61,147 nucleotides of DNA from Candidatus Amulumruptor caecigallinarius. Lineage in GTDB: Bacteria > Bacteroidota > Bacteroidia > Bacteroidales > Muribaculaceae. Below are positions 46,788 through 54,648 of this stretch, one piece after another. The notes under the pieces are model-generated. The model did no database searches, was not told where the DNA came from, and saw only the letters and a program-made list of their open reading frames with translations. Within the stretch, counting starts at the first letter, position 1. Each line of letters opens with the position of its first letter. Location of the stretch: NCBI GenBank assembly GCA_023665575.1, contig JAMPDQ010000007.1:1-61147 (forward strand), in the 5' to 3' direction. The translations under genes and the position numbers were made by a program.

Positions 46788-47447
46788 ATGCAGATCGTCT
46801 ACGAAGATAATCACATCATAATTGTCAACAAATGCTCCGGTGAAATCGTGCAGGGAGACAAAACCGGCGACAAGCCTCTTTCTGAATTTGTGAAGGAGTA
46901 TATTAAGGAGAAGTATCAAAAACCAGGTAATGTGTTCTGCGGAGTAGTGCATAGAATTGACCGCCCCGTGTCAGGTCTCGTTATTTTCGCGCGCACGTCC
47001 AAAGCGCTTGAACGGCTTAACAAAATGTTGCGCAACGGAGAAATCCATAAAACTTATTATGCACTGGTTGAAGGATTCCCCTCAAAACAGGAAGCTACGC
47101 TTGAGAATTACCTTGTCTCGGATGGGCGTATTAACAAAACCTTTATATCGGATGCATCCACTCCCTCGGCAAAAAAATCAATGCTTAAATATAGGATTAT
47201 TTCAAAGGGTGACAGATATTCTCTCCTCGAAGTGAATCTGCTGACAGGCAGAAAACATCAGATTCGTGCGCAATTGGCGGCAATGGGAAATCCAATTAAA
47301 GGCGATTTGAAATATGGGGCGAGAAGAAGCAATCGCGATGGCGGAATTTCCTTGCAAGCGCACAGTATAGAATTTATGCATCCCGTAAGCAAAATGCCAA
47401 TACGTGTGGAGGCGGAGCCATTGCCTGATTTTGTTCCTTTTTTATGA
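46788..47447 (+). CDS. RluA-family RNA pseudouridine synthase
   Basis: A 219-residue enzyme that isomerises uridine in rRNA or tRNA. The catalytic Asp is in VVHRIDRPVSGLVIFARTSK (about residues 55-74, canonical HRLDRxTSG). LLTGRKHQIRAQLAAMG near residue 150 and LQAHSIEFMHPVSK near 190 are the other family blocks. There is no S4 domain at the N-terminus. Exact target (RluA, RluC or TruC type) cannot be assigned. The gene begins 55 bases after the tRNA. Confidence 0.92.
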   Translation: MQIVYEDNHIIIVNKCSGEIVQGDKTGDKPLSEFVKEYIKEKYQKPGNVFCGVVHRIDRPVSGLVIFARTSKALERLNKMLRNGEIHKTYYALVEGFPSKQEATLENYLVSDGRINKTFISDASTPSAKKSMLKYRIISKGDRYSLLEVNLLTGRKHQIRAQLAAMGNPIKGDLKYGARRSNRDGGISLQAHSIEFMHPVSKMPIRVEAEPLPDFVPFL

Positions 47448-47523
47448 GGCAGAGTGTGGCCTCCTGCTCTATGCCAATAGTAATTTAAATATAAAACAGT
47501 CATGTGATTTATTGTCAATTTAT

Positions 47524-47683
47524 TTAGGCTTCATTCCCCAAAAAATATTAAAGCAGGGGGCGCAAATGCGTGCATTTTTATCCTTTTGATTCAGTCATAT
47601 AGCTCGCTATGTTTCTTCTTCTGCAAGAATAAATCTGCGCCAAATTTACGCCCTCTACTTTACAATTTTGGAGAATGGAGACT
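47524..47683. repeat. Inverted-end element (copy 5)
   Basis: 160 bp. Left end AGGCTTCATTCCCCAAAAAA, right end in reverse complement AGTCTCCATTCTCCAAAATT. The interior carries the ATATAGCTCGCTAT palindrome (about 47597-47610) and the CTGCAAGAATAAATCTGCGC block of copies 1, 3 and 6. Upstream (about 47466-47490) is a degenerate copy of the GCCAACAGTAATTTAAAT motif. The rest of the 307-bp gap before pheS shows TAATTTTG at 47703-47710, a possible -7 element without a clear partner. Confidence 0.82.
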
Positions 47684-47754
47684 GAAAGTCGCAAATATTT
47701 ATTAATTTTGTGTTTGTTCACTGAAATCCCGGACTTGATAAGAGTCAACATAAT

Positions 47755-48780
47755 ATGATAGATAAAATAAATGCGCTTCGCGCTGAAATAGAAGCATGCA
47801 CTGCTGCCACACTTGATGTAGTGGAGCAGTTGAGAATAAAATATCTGAGTAAAAAGGGGGCTGTCTCAGAGCTTATGGCCGATTTCCGCAATGTTCCGGC
47901 AGAGCAAAAACGCGAAATTGGTCAGAAAATAAACGAGTTGAAAAAAATAGCTACGGATAAAATCAATTCACTGAAAGATAATTTTCTTACAGCCGAAGAC
48001 CCGGCTTTATCAGAGATAGACCTTACTCGCACTCCCTCACCGATTGGCCTCGGCACGCGCCATCCACTCTCTATCGTGAAGAATGAAATGCTCCGCATAT
48101 TCGCTTCAATGGGCTTTACAATTGCAGAGGGTCCTGAAATAGAGGATGACTGGCATGTGTTTGAAAGCCTCAATTTCCCACCCGATCATCCGGCACGTGA
48201 CATGCAGGACACTTTCTTTATCTCGCGCAATCCGGTGGAAATACTCCTTCGCACTCACACATCTTCCGTGCAAACCCGTGTGATGGAAAAAACACAGCCA
48301 CCCATAAGAATTGTTTGCCCCGGACGTGTATATCGTAATGAAGCCATATCTGCTCGCGCGCACTGCTTCTTCCATCAGGTGGAAGGCCTTTACATTGATA
48401 AAAACGTGTCGTTTGCCGACTTGCGCCAGGTGCTCCTTGCATTCGCGAAGCAGATGTTTGGCCCTGACACAAAGATTCGTCTGCGACCTTCATATTTCCC
48501 ATTCACCGAGCCGTCTGCGGAAATGGATATCAGTTGTGATATCTGCGGCGGAAAAGGTTGCGCATTCTGTAAGGGAACAGGATGGGTGGAGATTCTCGGC
48601 TGCGGAATGGTTGACCCCAATGTGTTGAAAGCTTGTGGTATTGATCCGGAAGTTTACTCCGGATATGCATTCGGCATGGGAATAGAGCGAATCACCAATC
48701 TTAAATACAAGGTGAAGGATTTACGGATGTTCTCGGAAAACGATGTGCGTTTCCTTCGCGAGTTCGAGTCAGCTTTGTAA
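47755..48780 (+). CDS. pheS: Phenylalanine-tRNA ligase alpha subunit
   Basis: A 341-residue catalytic subunit that charges tRNA-Phe. An N-terminal coiled coil (about residues 1-85) is followed by motif 2 (RIVCPGRVYRNEAISARAHC and FFHQVEGLYID) and motif 3 (GYAFGMGIERITNLKY). The zinc-like block CDICGGKGCAFCKGTGW, with four cysteines near residue 260, is seen in several Bacteroidetes PheS. pheT is not adjacent; a repeat element and nth follow. Confidence 0.96.
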   Translation: MIDKINALRAEIEACTAATLDVVEQLRIKYLSKKGAVSELMADFRNVPAEQKREIGQKINELKKIATDKINSLKDNFLTAEDPALSEIDLTRTPSPIGLGTRHPLSIVKNEMLRIFASMGFTIAEGPEIEDDWHVFESLNFPPDHPARDMQDTFFISRNPVEILLRTHTSSVQTRVMEKTQPPIRIVCPGRVYRNEAISARAHCFFHQVEGLYIDKNVSFADLRQVLLAFAKQMFGPDTKIRLRPSYFPFTEPSAEMDISCDICGGKGCAFCKGTGWVEILGCGMVDPNVLKACGIDPEVYSGYAFGMGIERITNLKYKVKDLRMFSENDVRFLREFESAL

Positions 48781-48800
48781 TAAGAATCAAACTCAGCCAT

Positions 48801-48825
48801 GCATGCGAGGCCAACAGCGATTTAA
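48801..48825. repeat. Short motif GCATGCGAGGCCAACAG (second copy)
   Basis: GCATGCGAGGCCAACAGCGA then TTTAAA here matches 7655-7681 (GCATGCGAGGCCAACAGTAA then TTTAAA). Both stand just beside an element end. Together with a degenerate version near 47470 they form a third, short repeat type. No function is known to me. Confidence 0.6.
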
Positions 48826-48876
48826 AATACGTAATAACGTATGTTTTATTGAAGTTGTCTAAACTAATTTTAAATT

Positions 48877-49120
48877 AGGGCTTCATTCTCCCAAAAATGT
48901 TAAATCATGGGGCGTAAATTTGGCGCAGATTTATTCTTGCAGATGAAGGAATATAGCGAGCTATATGATTGAATCAATATTATAAAGATGCCCAAATTTG
49001 CGAGACAGGGGTAACTTTAAAAGCAGAATAATTTAACAAATTTAAATTAATGCTTCATTCTGATAAAGAAATAATGGCATCGGCCGGCCCCTGCTTTGAC
49101 ATTTTTAGGGAATGGAGTCT
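48877..49120. repeat. Inverted-end element, reversed orientation (copy 6)
   Basis: 244 bp. Left end AGGGCTTCATTCTCCCAAAA, right end in reverse complement AGACTCCATTCCCTAAAAAT. The interior is the reverse complement of copy 3's right three quarters: the CTGCAAGAATAAATCTGCGCC block, the ATATAGCGAGCTATAT palindrome (48951-48966) and CAGAATGAAGCATTAAT. It ends 8 bases before the nth start, so nth is transcribed through or from it. Confidence 0.85.
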
Positions 49121-49128
49121 ATGAATTT

Positions 49129-49785
49129 ATGACATTAAAAGAGAGATACGAGGGCATTATTTCGACATTCAGGGAGACAATGCCCAATCCTAAAACGGAG
49201 TTGCATTATGACACTCCGTTTCATCTTTTATTGGCTGTGATTCTCTCGGCACAATGCACAGACAGGAGAATCAACATGGTTACTCCGGCTCTGTTTGCCC
49301 GTTATCAGGATGCGCGACAACTTGCGGATTCCAGCGAAGAAGAGGTGTTGTCGTATATTTCAAGTGTTACATTTCCCAACAATAAGGCGCGGAATTTGCT
49401 GAAAACAGCCGTTATGCTATGCGAGGAGTTCGGCGGCGAAGTTCCTTCCGATATAGATTCTCTCATGCGCCTCCCGGGTGTGGGACGCAAAACGGCAAAT
49501 GTAATGCTCTCAGTGGTGTGGAATCAGGCTGCGATGGCTGTTGACACGCATGTGTTCAGAGTGAGCAACAGGATTGGCCTGACACGGAAATCACCCAATC
49601 CGATGGTCACGGAAAAGACGCTTGTAAAGCATATTCCTCGTGAAATTATACCTGATGCCCATCATTGGCTTATATTGCATGGGCGCTATGTGTGCAAGGC
49701 GCGCAAACCGGATTGCATGAGTTGTGTGATTCGTAAATATTGCGCCTCCTATGAAAAGTCGGATATCCCATCTCTCAAAAAATGA
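49129..49785 (+). CDS. nth: Endonuclease III (DNA glycosylase/AP lyase)
   Basis: A 218-residue base-excision repair enzyme that removes oxidised pyrimidines. The helix-hairpin-helix LMRLPGVGRKTANVML precedes the catalytic-Asp helix AVDTHVFRVSNRIGL; the lysine of the family is in LSAQCTDRRINMVTPAL region (HhH first part). Three cysteines of the 4Fe-4S loop are seen near the end, CKARKPDCMSCVIRKYC. The start chosen is MTLKERYE at 49129. An ATG at 49096 would add 11 residues read from the repeat end, so it is rejected. Confidence 0.93.
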   Translation: MTLKERYEGIISTFRETMPNPKTELHYDTPFHLLLAVILSAQCTDRRINMVTPALFARYQDARQLADSSEEEVLSYISSVTFPNNKARNLLKTAVMLCEEFGGEVPSDIDSLMRLPGVGRKTANVMLSVVWNQAAMAVDTHVFRVSNRIGLTRKSPNPMVTEKTLVKHIPREIIPDAHHWLILHGRYVCKARKPDCMSCVIRKYCASYEKSDIPSLKK

Positions 49786-49799
49786 CTATAAAGCAGACT

Positions 49800-50384
49800 C
49801 TATAAATCCACATAGGCACGATATGACATGGTAGCAGCAGAAACTTTTCTTACATCTGTTCGCTTGCAAATCTTTACAATTCTTTTAATGATGAGTTGGT
49901 CAATGGATATGCGCCCGGGACCGAGGATAAAAAGCATCAAAGGAGTAATTGCATAAATCAGAATGCCGGGATTGAAATTTGCAAAACCAGTCTGCATAAT
50001 TATAAATGAGGCAAAATAAAAAGATGCCGCAGCGCACGACAACCGCATCAGTGTGCCCGTAAGAATAGAGAACGAGCAAAATGCGAGCAGATAGGCATTG
50101 AAGAAAGGTGCAGTGGTATTAAATTCCGAAAATGCTGCATATCCGAAAAATATTGCAATGATAAATCTGACTGTAAGAAGCTTGTAGCTCGATGAAAAAT
50201 CAGCCTTGGGATTTATCCCGAAGCAGATATTTAGAAAAGACCTAAGCGGAGCGCGCAGTTTCGGAGTGTTGGTGATGGTGCGTGTGATGCGCTCTAAGTT
50301 AAACAAGGCGTATAATTCACCTCGTGTTTTTTTGCCCGGATTCACTGATATTACATTGCCTGCGCATACGTTCTGCGTGTTCAT
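49800..50384 (-). CDS. DoxX-like small membrane protein
   Basis: A 194-residue protein with four hydrophobic helices between residues ~65 and ~160. The late block LFILGPGRISIDQLI matches the GPGRYSLD end of DoxX-family proteins, a loosely defined group linked to redox and quinone processes. The N-terminal ~60 residues and C-terminal ~35 are soluble. It ends 14 bases from nth, tail to tail. Function is not known. Confidence 0.7.
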   Translation of the reverse strand: MNTQNVCAGNVISVNPGKKTRGELYALFNLERITRTITNTPKLRAPLRSFLNICFGINPKADFSSSYKLLTVRFIIAIFFGYAAFSEFNTTAPFFNAYLLAFCSFSILTGTLMRLSCAAASFYFASFIIMQTGFANFNPGILIYAITPLMLFILGPGRISIDQLIIKRIVKICKRTDVRKVSAATMSYRAYVDL

Positions 50385-50617
50385 TTTAACCTCCTCTCTT
50401 TACTATATGACAAAGCTGTCGGGATAGTCTTTATCAATTTAACAAGTGTATAAATATAATAGTTTTCCCAACTGTCCTAATTTTAGGCAATTATAAATAA
50501 ATTTTCTGTTTTTTAACATTTTTTTGATAATTGCCGCAAATGTTGCCATGTTGTTGAAAACTTTTTTGAAAATATTTTTCAAGATGCGAAATTATGCGTA
50601 AATTCGCAATTATCCGT

Positions 50618-50653
50618 GCAACGCCGGTTTATGAGCGGAATTCAAGGCGTTGC
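50618..50653 (+). promoter_or_regulatory. Stem-loop in the leader of thymidine kinase
   Basis: GCAACGCC (50618-50625) and GGCGTTGC (50646-50653) form a perfect 8-base stem with a 20-base loop, ending 17 bases before the tdk ATG and 5 bases before the GAGAGG ribosome site. It could affect translation. The rest of the gap from 50385 is A/T-rich, with no gene and no clear promoter pair. Confidence 0.5.
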
Positions 50654-50670
50654 AAACGAGAGGAAACGGC

Positions 50671-51294
50671 ATGAAACGAATAGGGAAACTATATTTTAGA
50701 TATGGCACAATGGGCTCGGCCAAAACAGCTCTTCTGCTTACAACAGCTTATAATTTTGAGGAACGGGGCATGGCCTACAGATGCTTCAAACCTGTAATTG
50801 ACACTCGCGATAACAAGAATGTGATTCATTCCCGCATAGGAATCGAAAGGGAATGCAGCTGGATTTATCCTGAAACAAATCTATATGATGAGATTGCCGT
50901 GATGAAGCTTGAGGGAGACGTGCGTCCCGACTGGATTCTGATTGATGAAGCTCAGTTTCTAAATCCTGAACAGGTGGATCAGCTGGCCAAAGTTGTCGAT
51001 GATTTTGGAATCAATGTGATTTGCTATGGCTTGCGCACTGATTTTCGCACCAAACTCTTCGATGGTTCGAAGCGGTTGCTTGAAATTGCCGACTCCATTG
51101 ATGAAGTGAAGTCTACATGCAGTTGCGGACGGAAAACAATCGTCAATGCCAGAGTTAACAGCTTGGGAGAAATAATCACCGAAGGGCGCGTGGTGGAAAT
51201 AGGGGGGAATGAAAAATATGTGGCAGTGTGTAGAAACTGTTGGAGAAACAAGCGGATAGAGCAGAGTAGAAAGGGGCAGCTGCCGCTCGACTGA
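50671..51294 (+). CDS. tdk: Thymidine kinase
   Basis: A 207-residue type II thymidine kinase that phosphorylates thymidine in the salvage pathway. The phosphate loop is YGTMGSAKT (about residues 9-17), then ILIDEAQFL (Walker B), and CYGLRTDF at the lasso. Zinc cysteines are seen as CSCGRK near 150 and CRNCWR near 188. The start chosen is the ATG at 50671, preceded by GAGAGG; a TTG at 50650 would add seven residues. Confidence 0.95.
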   Translation: MKRIGKLYFRYGTMGSAKTALLLTTAYNFEERGMAYRCFKPVIDTRDNKNVIHSRIGIERECSWIYPETNLYDEIAVMKLEGDVRPDWILIDEAQFLNPEQVDQLAKVVDDFGINVICYGLRTDFRTKLFDGSKRLLEIADSIDEVKSTCSCGRKTIVNARVNSLGEIITEGRVVEIGGNEKYVAVCRNCWRNKRIEQSRKGQLPLD

Positions 51295-51306
51295 CATCTT
51301 TACGGC

Positions 51307-51360
51307 TAACACCTTGAATATAACACCTTGAATATAACACCTTGAACATAATATCATGAA
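51307..51360 (+). repeat. 14-bp tandem repeat in the leader of the cysteine desulfidase gene
   Basis: TAACACCTTGAATA occurs at 51307-51320 and 51321-51334, TAACACCTTGAACA at 51335-51348, and a fourth, diverged copy TAATATCATGAACG at 51349-51362 contains the start codon ATG (51356-51358). The array fills the whole gap between tdk and the next gene. Confidence 0.9.
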
Positions 51361-52633
51361 CGAAAAAGAAACGAATCAAATCATATCCTTGATCAAGAGG
51401 GAGGTAGTTCCGGCAATTGGGTGCACAGAGCCGGTGGCAGTGGCGCTATGTGTGGCCAAGGCCACGGAAGTCTTGGGCTGTTTGCCGGATAAAATAGAAT
51501 TATATCTGAGTGGGAATATCATAAAAAACGCAATGGGCGTCGGAATTCCGGGCACAGGCATGATTGGCCTCCCCATTGCGGTGGCTTTGGGCGCAATAGT
51601 GGGCAAATCTGAATATCAGCTTGAAGTTCTCAACGATGTGAATCCGGAAGCTCTTGAAAAGGGGAAACAATATATCGCAGATGGCAGAATAAAGATATTG
51701 CATAAAGCTGATGCCCCGTCGAATCTCCACATTGAGGCATATGTGGAGGCAGCCGGCCACAAAGCTTGTGCTGTGATTTCCGGTGCGCACACAAATTTTG
51801 TGTATATTGAAAAGGATGGCAAAGTTCTCTTTGAAAAGACACAAGAGACGGCTGCTGACAACACTGATGATGATATTCGCCTCACAGAACACATGGTGTA
51901 TGATTTCGCCATGCAGACACCGCTCGAGAAAATCGAGTTTATTCTGGAGGCTGCTGAAATGAACAGAAAGGCCGCACTTATGGCTTTAGAAAATGATTAC
52001 GGACATGGTCTCGGTTCCACAATCCGCAAGCACGGCAAGTTCATATTCGGCGACACTCCCATATCGCATATCTTGTCTGTCACATCGGCTGCGTGCGATG
52101 CAAGAATGGGGGGCGCACAGGTGGCTGTAATGTCAAATTCCGGAAGTGGCAATCAAGGCATCACTGCAATCCTGCCGGTGGCTTGTTATGCCACCGAGAT
52201 TAACGCATCTCGCGAAGACCTTGTCAGGGCTCTTATATTGAGCAGTCTCACGAGTATCTATATCAAGCAGAGTCTCGGCCGACTTTCGGCATTGTGCGGT
52301 TGTGTTGTGGCTTCCACCGGTGCGTCAGCCGGACTTGTGCATTTGATGGGAGGCGGATTCAACGAGCTTTGCTCCGCAATCAAAAATATGGTGGCAAATC
52401 TCGCCGGAATGATATGTGATGGTGCCAAACCCGCATGTGCAATGAAAATCAGCTCCGGAGTGTCAACAGCTTTGCTGTCGGCAATGCTCGCAATGAACGG
52501 AACATGTGTGTCTTCGGCAGAGGGTATAGTATGCGATGATATTGACGGCACAATCCGCAACCTTACTTCAATAGGGCGCGAAGCAATGACGGAGACCGAC
52601 CGCCATGTGCTCAATATTATGGTGAATAAATAA
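51356..52633 (+). CDS. L-cysteine desulfidase / UPF0597 (YhaM-CyuA-like)
   Basis: A 425-residue cytoplasmic enzyme of the serine dehydratase alpha/UPF0597 group, where characterised members (CyuA, CdsB) break down L-cysteine to pyruvate, ammonia and sulfide with an iron-sulfur cluster. VVPAIGCTEPVAVALCVAKA begins the protein; further conserved Cys lie in LGRLSALCGCVVASTGASAG, MICDGAKPACAMKISSG and EGIVCDDIDGTIRN. Its start codon is the last part of a 14-bp tandem array. A terminator follows. Confidence 0.87.
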   Translation: MNEKETNQIISLIKREVVPAIGCTEPVAVALCVAKATEVLGCLPDKIELYLSGNIIKNAMGVGIPGTGMIGLPIAVALGAIVGKSEYQLEVLNDVNPEALEKGKQYIADGRIKILHKADAPSNLHIEAYVEAAGHKACAVISGAHTNFVYIEKDGKVLFEKTQETAADNTDDDIRLTEHMVYDFAMQTPLEKIEFILEAAEMNRKAALMALENDYGHGLGSTIRKHGKFIFGDTPISHILSVTSAACDARMGGAQVAVMSNSGSGNQGITAILPVACYATEINASREDLVRALILSSLTSIYIKQSLGRLSALCGCVVASTGASAGLVHLMGGGFNELCSAIKNMVANLAGMICDGAKPACAMKISSGVSTALLSAMLAMNGTCVSSAEGIVCDDIDGTIRNLTSIGREAMTETDRHVLNIMVNK

Positions 52634-52646
52634 AATTTGCAATAAC

Positions 52647-52695
52647 CACGCCGGAACATTATATTTGTCCGGCGTGTTTTTATTTTACAGATTAG
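52647..52695 (+). terminator. Terminator after the cysteine desulfidase-like gene
   Basis: CACGCCGGA (52647-52655) pairs perfectly with TCCGGCGTG (52678-52686), followed by TTTTTATTTTA. Confidence 0.88.
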
Positions 52696-52723
52696 GCTTC
52701 GTTCCCCAAAAAATGTTAAAGCA
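52694..52723. repeat. Solo end of the inverted-end element (copy 7)
   Basis: AGGCTTCGTTCCCCAAAAAA then TGTTAAAGCA matches the element terminus; no second end is visible before the protease gene at 52822. Confidence 0.65.
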
Positions 52724-52781
52724 ACGGTTGGTGTTGGAGTTTTGACACATAGCGTGTATATATTTGTATCATATAGTTGAA

Positions 52782-52813
52782 AGATAGAAATCATTAAAGA
52801 TAGAAATCATTAA
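52782..52813 (+). repeat. 16-bp tandem duplication in the M48 protease leader
   Basis: AGATAGAAATCATTAA stands twice (52782-52797, 52798-52813), ending 8 bases before the ATG. TATATTTG at 52759-52766 could be the -7 element of this gene, with TTG 22 bases upstream. Confidence 0.85.
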
Positions 52814-52821
52814 GGTTAAAG

Positions 52822-53637
52822 ATGAAAAGATTAAAAATCGCAGTTGCGGCGATAGCGATTGGACTGACGTGTCCGGTTGTGCAGGCTCAGGATTGGGGAA
52901 GTTTGCTCAAAGGTGGAATCGGACTTGTAAAATCATTTACAATTTCGGATAATCAGGTGAAGGAATATGTGCATCAGTTTGTGGTGCAGAGTGACAAGGA
53001 GAATAAAGTGGCCGATTCCAACAGCGCATATGGCAAGCGCTTGAGCAAAATAGTTTCCGGTATTGATGAAGTGGAAGGACAGCCACTTAATTTCAAGGTG
53101 TATATCACAAAAGATATCAATGCCTTCGCATGTGCAGATGGAAGTGTGCGTGTATATTCGGGGCTAATGGATGTGATGAACGATGACGAGGTGTTGGGCG
53201 TGATTGGACATGAAATCGGACATGTGGCTCACCACGACACTAAGAATGCCATGAAAACCGCATTGCGTACAACTGCTTTCCGCGATGTGCTCGGTGCGGA
53301 CACGGGCGTGATTGGCACACTCTCCAAATCGCAACTCGGTGCCCTCGGAGAGACCCTTGTCAATTCCAAATATTCCCAGAGTCAGGAATCGAATGCCGAC
53401 ACGTATGCTTATCATTTTCTGAAGGAAAACGGAAAAAATCCTCTTGTATTGGCTTTGGCATTCAAAAAGCTTGGTGAACTTGAAAGCTCGGGAAAGGCTT
53501 CGTTGGTGCAGAAACTTTTCTCCAGCCATCCTGAAACATCTAAAAGAATCTCAAAAATAGAAAAGCTTGCTTTTGCCGAAGGTTACACATATCCAGAAAC
53601 AACCAACAATTCAACATCCAAAAAAGGTAAAAAATGA
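52822..53637 (+). CDS. M48 family metalloprotease (secreted)
   Basis: A 271-residue zinc protease of the envelope. A signal peptide (about residues 1-23, ending VQAQ) is followed by the catalytic motif IGHEIGHVAHHD (HEIGH near residues 131-135) and the third ligand in SQSQESNADTYAYHFL. The family includes BepA/Oma1/LoiP, which maintain or cut outer-membrane proteins. It lacks the TPR domain of BepA. Its stop overlaps the ATG of the thioredoxin-like gene, so the two are co-translated. Confidence 0.93.
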   Translation: MKRLKIAVAAIAIGLTCPVVQAQDWGSLLKGGIGLVKSFTISDNQVKEYVHQFVVQSDKENKVADSNSAYGKRLSKIVSGIDEVEGQPLNFKVYITKDINAFACADGSVRVYSGLMDVMNDDEVLGVIGHEIGHVAHHDTKNAMKTALRTTAFRDVLGADTGVIGTLSKSQLGALGETLVNSKYSQSQESNADTYAYHFLKENGKNPLVLALAFKKLGELESSGKASLVQKLFSSHPETSKRISKIEKLAFAEGYTYPETTNNSTSKKGKK

Positions 53638-54635
53638 TGATGAGAAACCGGATTATTCCACTTCTGATGATAGGGAGCTTGTGTTTCGCAAGCTGCAGGA
53701 AGGAAGGGAAATTGTCGATGCAACTCCCTGAAAAATTTGAGGGTGCGAAAGTTGAGATGATTGACTATCTTGACTCCACGATAATAGCATCGCAACCGGT
53801 CAGGGATGGCAAAGTGGAATTTGTGTTGACGGAGTCAGACTCTGTAAAATTCCCGAGATTCACCATGCTTGTGGTGGATGGTCGCGTCAACGCTTATTAT
53901 ATCGCCGAGCCGGGTGGCGGATTTGTGACAGACTCCACATCTTTTGCCACCGGCACTCCTCTCAATGATCGGCTGTCTGAAGTCATGACGGAACTTGACT
54001 CTGTTGAAAACATGGATGACATGAATCTCTATGTGAAGTTTGTAGAGAAAAAATATAATGAAAATCGCAATAATGTAATCAGTGGGTTTCTTGGCATAGA
54101 GTGGCTTAAATATGCTAATCCGGAGAAGATAGACAGCATGTTGACACACGCTGACACACATCTGAAAAATTCACGCAGAGCCAAATATTATATAAATATG
54201 GCAGGTCACCGGCTTGCCACCGCTCCCGGCAAGAAATATGTTGATCTTTCCGGTGAAGACAGCTTAGGCGCCCCGGTAAGTCTTTCCAAATATGTTGTGC
54301 CCGGAAAATATAATATTATTGACTTCTGGGCAAGCTGGTGCCCCTATTGCATCAGGGAATTGCCTGAATTGAAAGATCTGGCTGCCGATTATGCTGACAA
54401 GCTGAATATCATTGGAGTGGCTGTGAGAGATATCCCCGAGGATACCCGCAGAATGGTCAGAAAGCAGAGAATTACGTGGCCCGTGATTTATAATACGAAG
54501 CGTGTGCCTTACGATAAATATGGATTTGCCGGCATACCACATCATATCCTTATTGCTCCCGACGGCACTATCATCAGCAGAGGTGAGAATGTGGCCCAAT
54601 TGCGTGAACGTATTAAAAATTTGTCAACCAATTAG
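53634..54635 (+). CDS. TlpA-like thioredoxin-family lipoprotein
   Basis: A 333-residue lipoprotein (lipobox FASC, Cys near residue 21). The N-terminal ~180 residues form a beta/helical domain like the DUF4369 domain found in Bacteroidetes thiol-disulfide proteins. The C-terminal part (about 205-333) is a TlpA/AhpC-type thioredoxin fold with the redox motif WASWCPYCIRELPEL. It probably keeps envelope cysteines reduced, perhaps for substrates handled together with the co-translated M48 protease. ATG ATG ATG at the start leaves the exact first residue open by two. Confidence 0.91.
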   Translation: MMMRNRIIPLLMIGSLCFASCRKEGKLSMQLPEKFEGAKVEMIDYLDSTIIASQPVRDGKVEFVLTESDSVKFPRFTMLVVDGRVNAYYIAEPGGGFVTDSTSFATGTPLNDRLSEVMTELDSVENMDDMNLYVKFVEKKYNENRNNVISGFLGIEWLKYANPEKIDSMLTHADTHLKNSRRAKYYINMAGHRLATAPGKKYVDLSGEDSLGAPVSLSKYVVPGKYNIIDFWASWCPYCIRELPELKDLAADYADKLNIIGVAVRDIPEDTRRMVRKQRITWPVIYNTKRVPYDKYGFAGIPHHILIAPDGTIISRGENVAQLRERIKNLSTN

Positions 54636-54648
54636 TCCCCGTAGAAAT

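Noticed and set aside
51307-51360. Tandem array as a small CRISPR
   Set aside because: Units are directly adjacent 14-mers without spacers and no cas gene is present.
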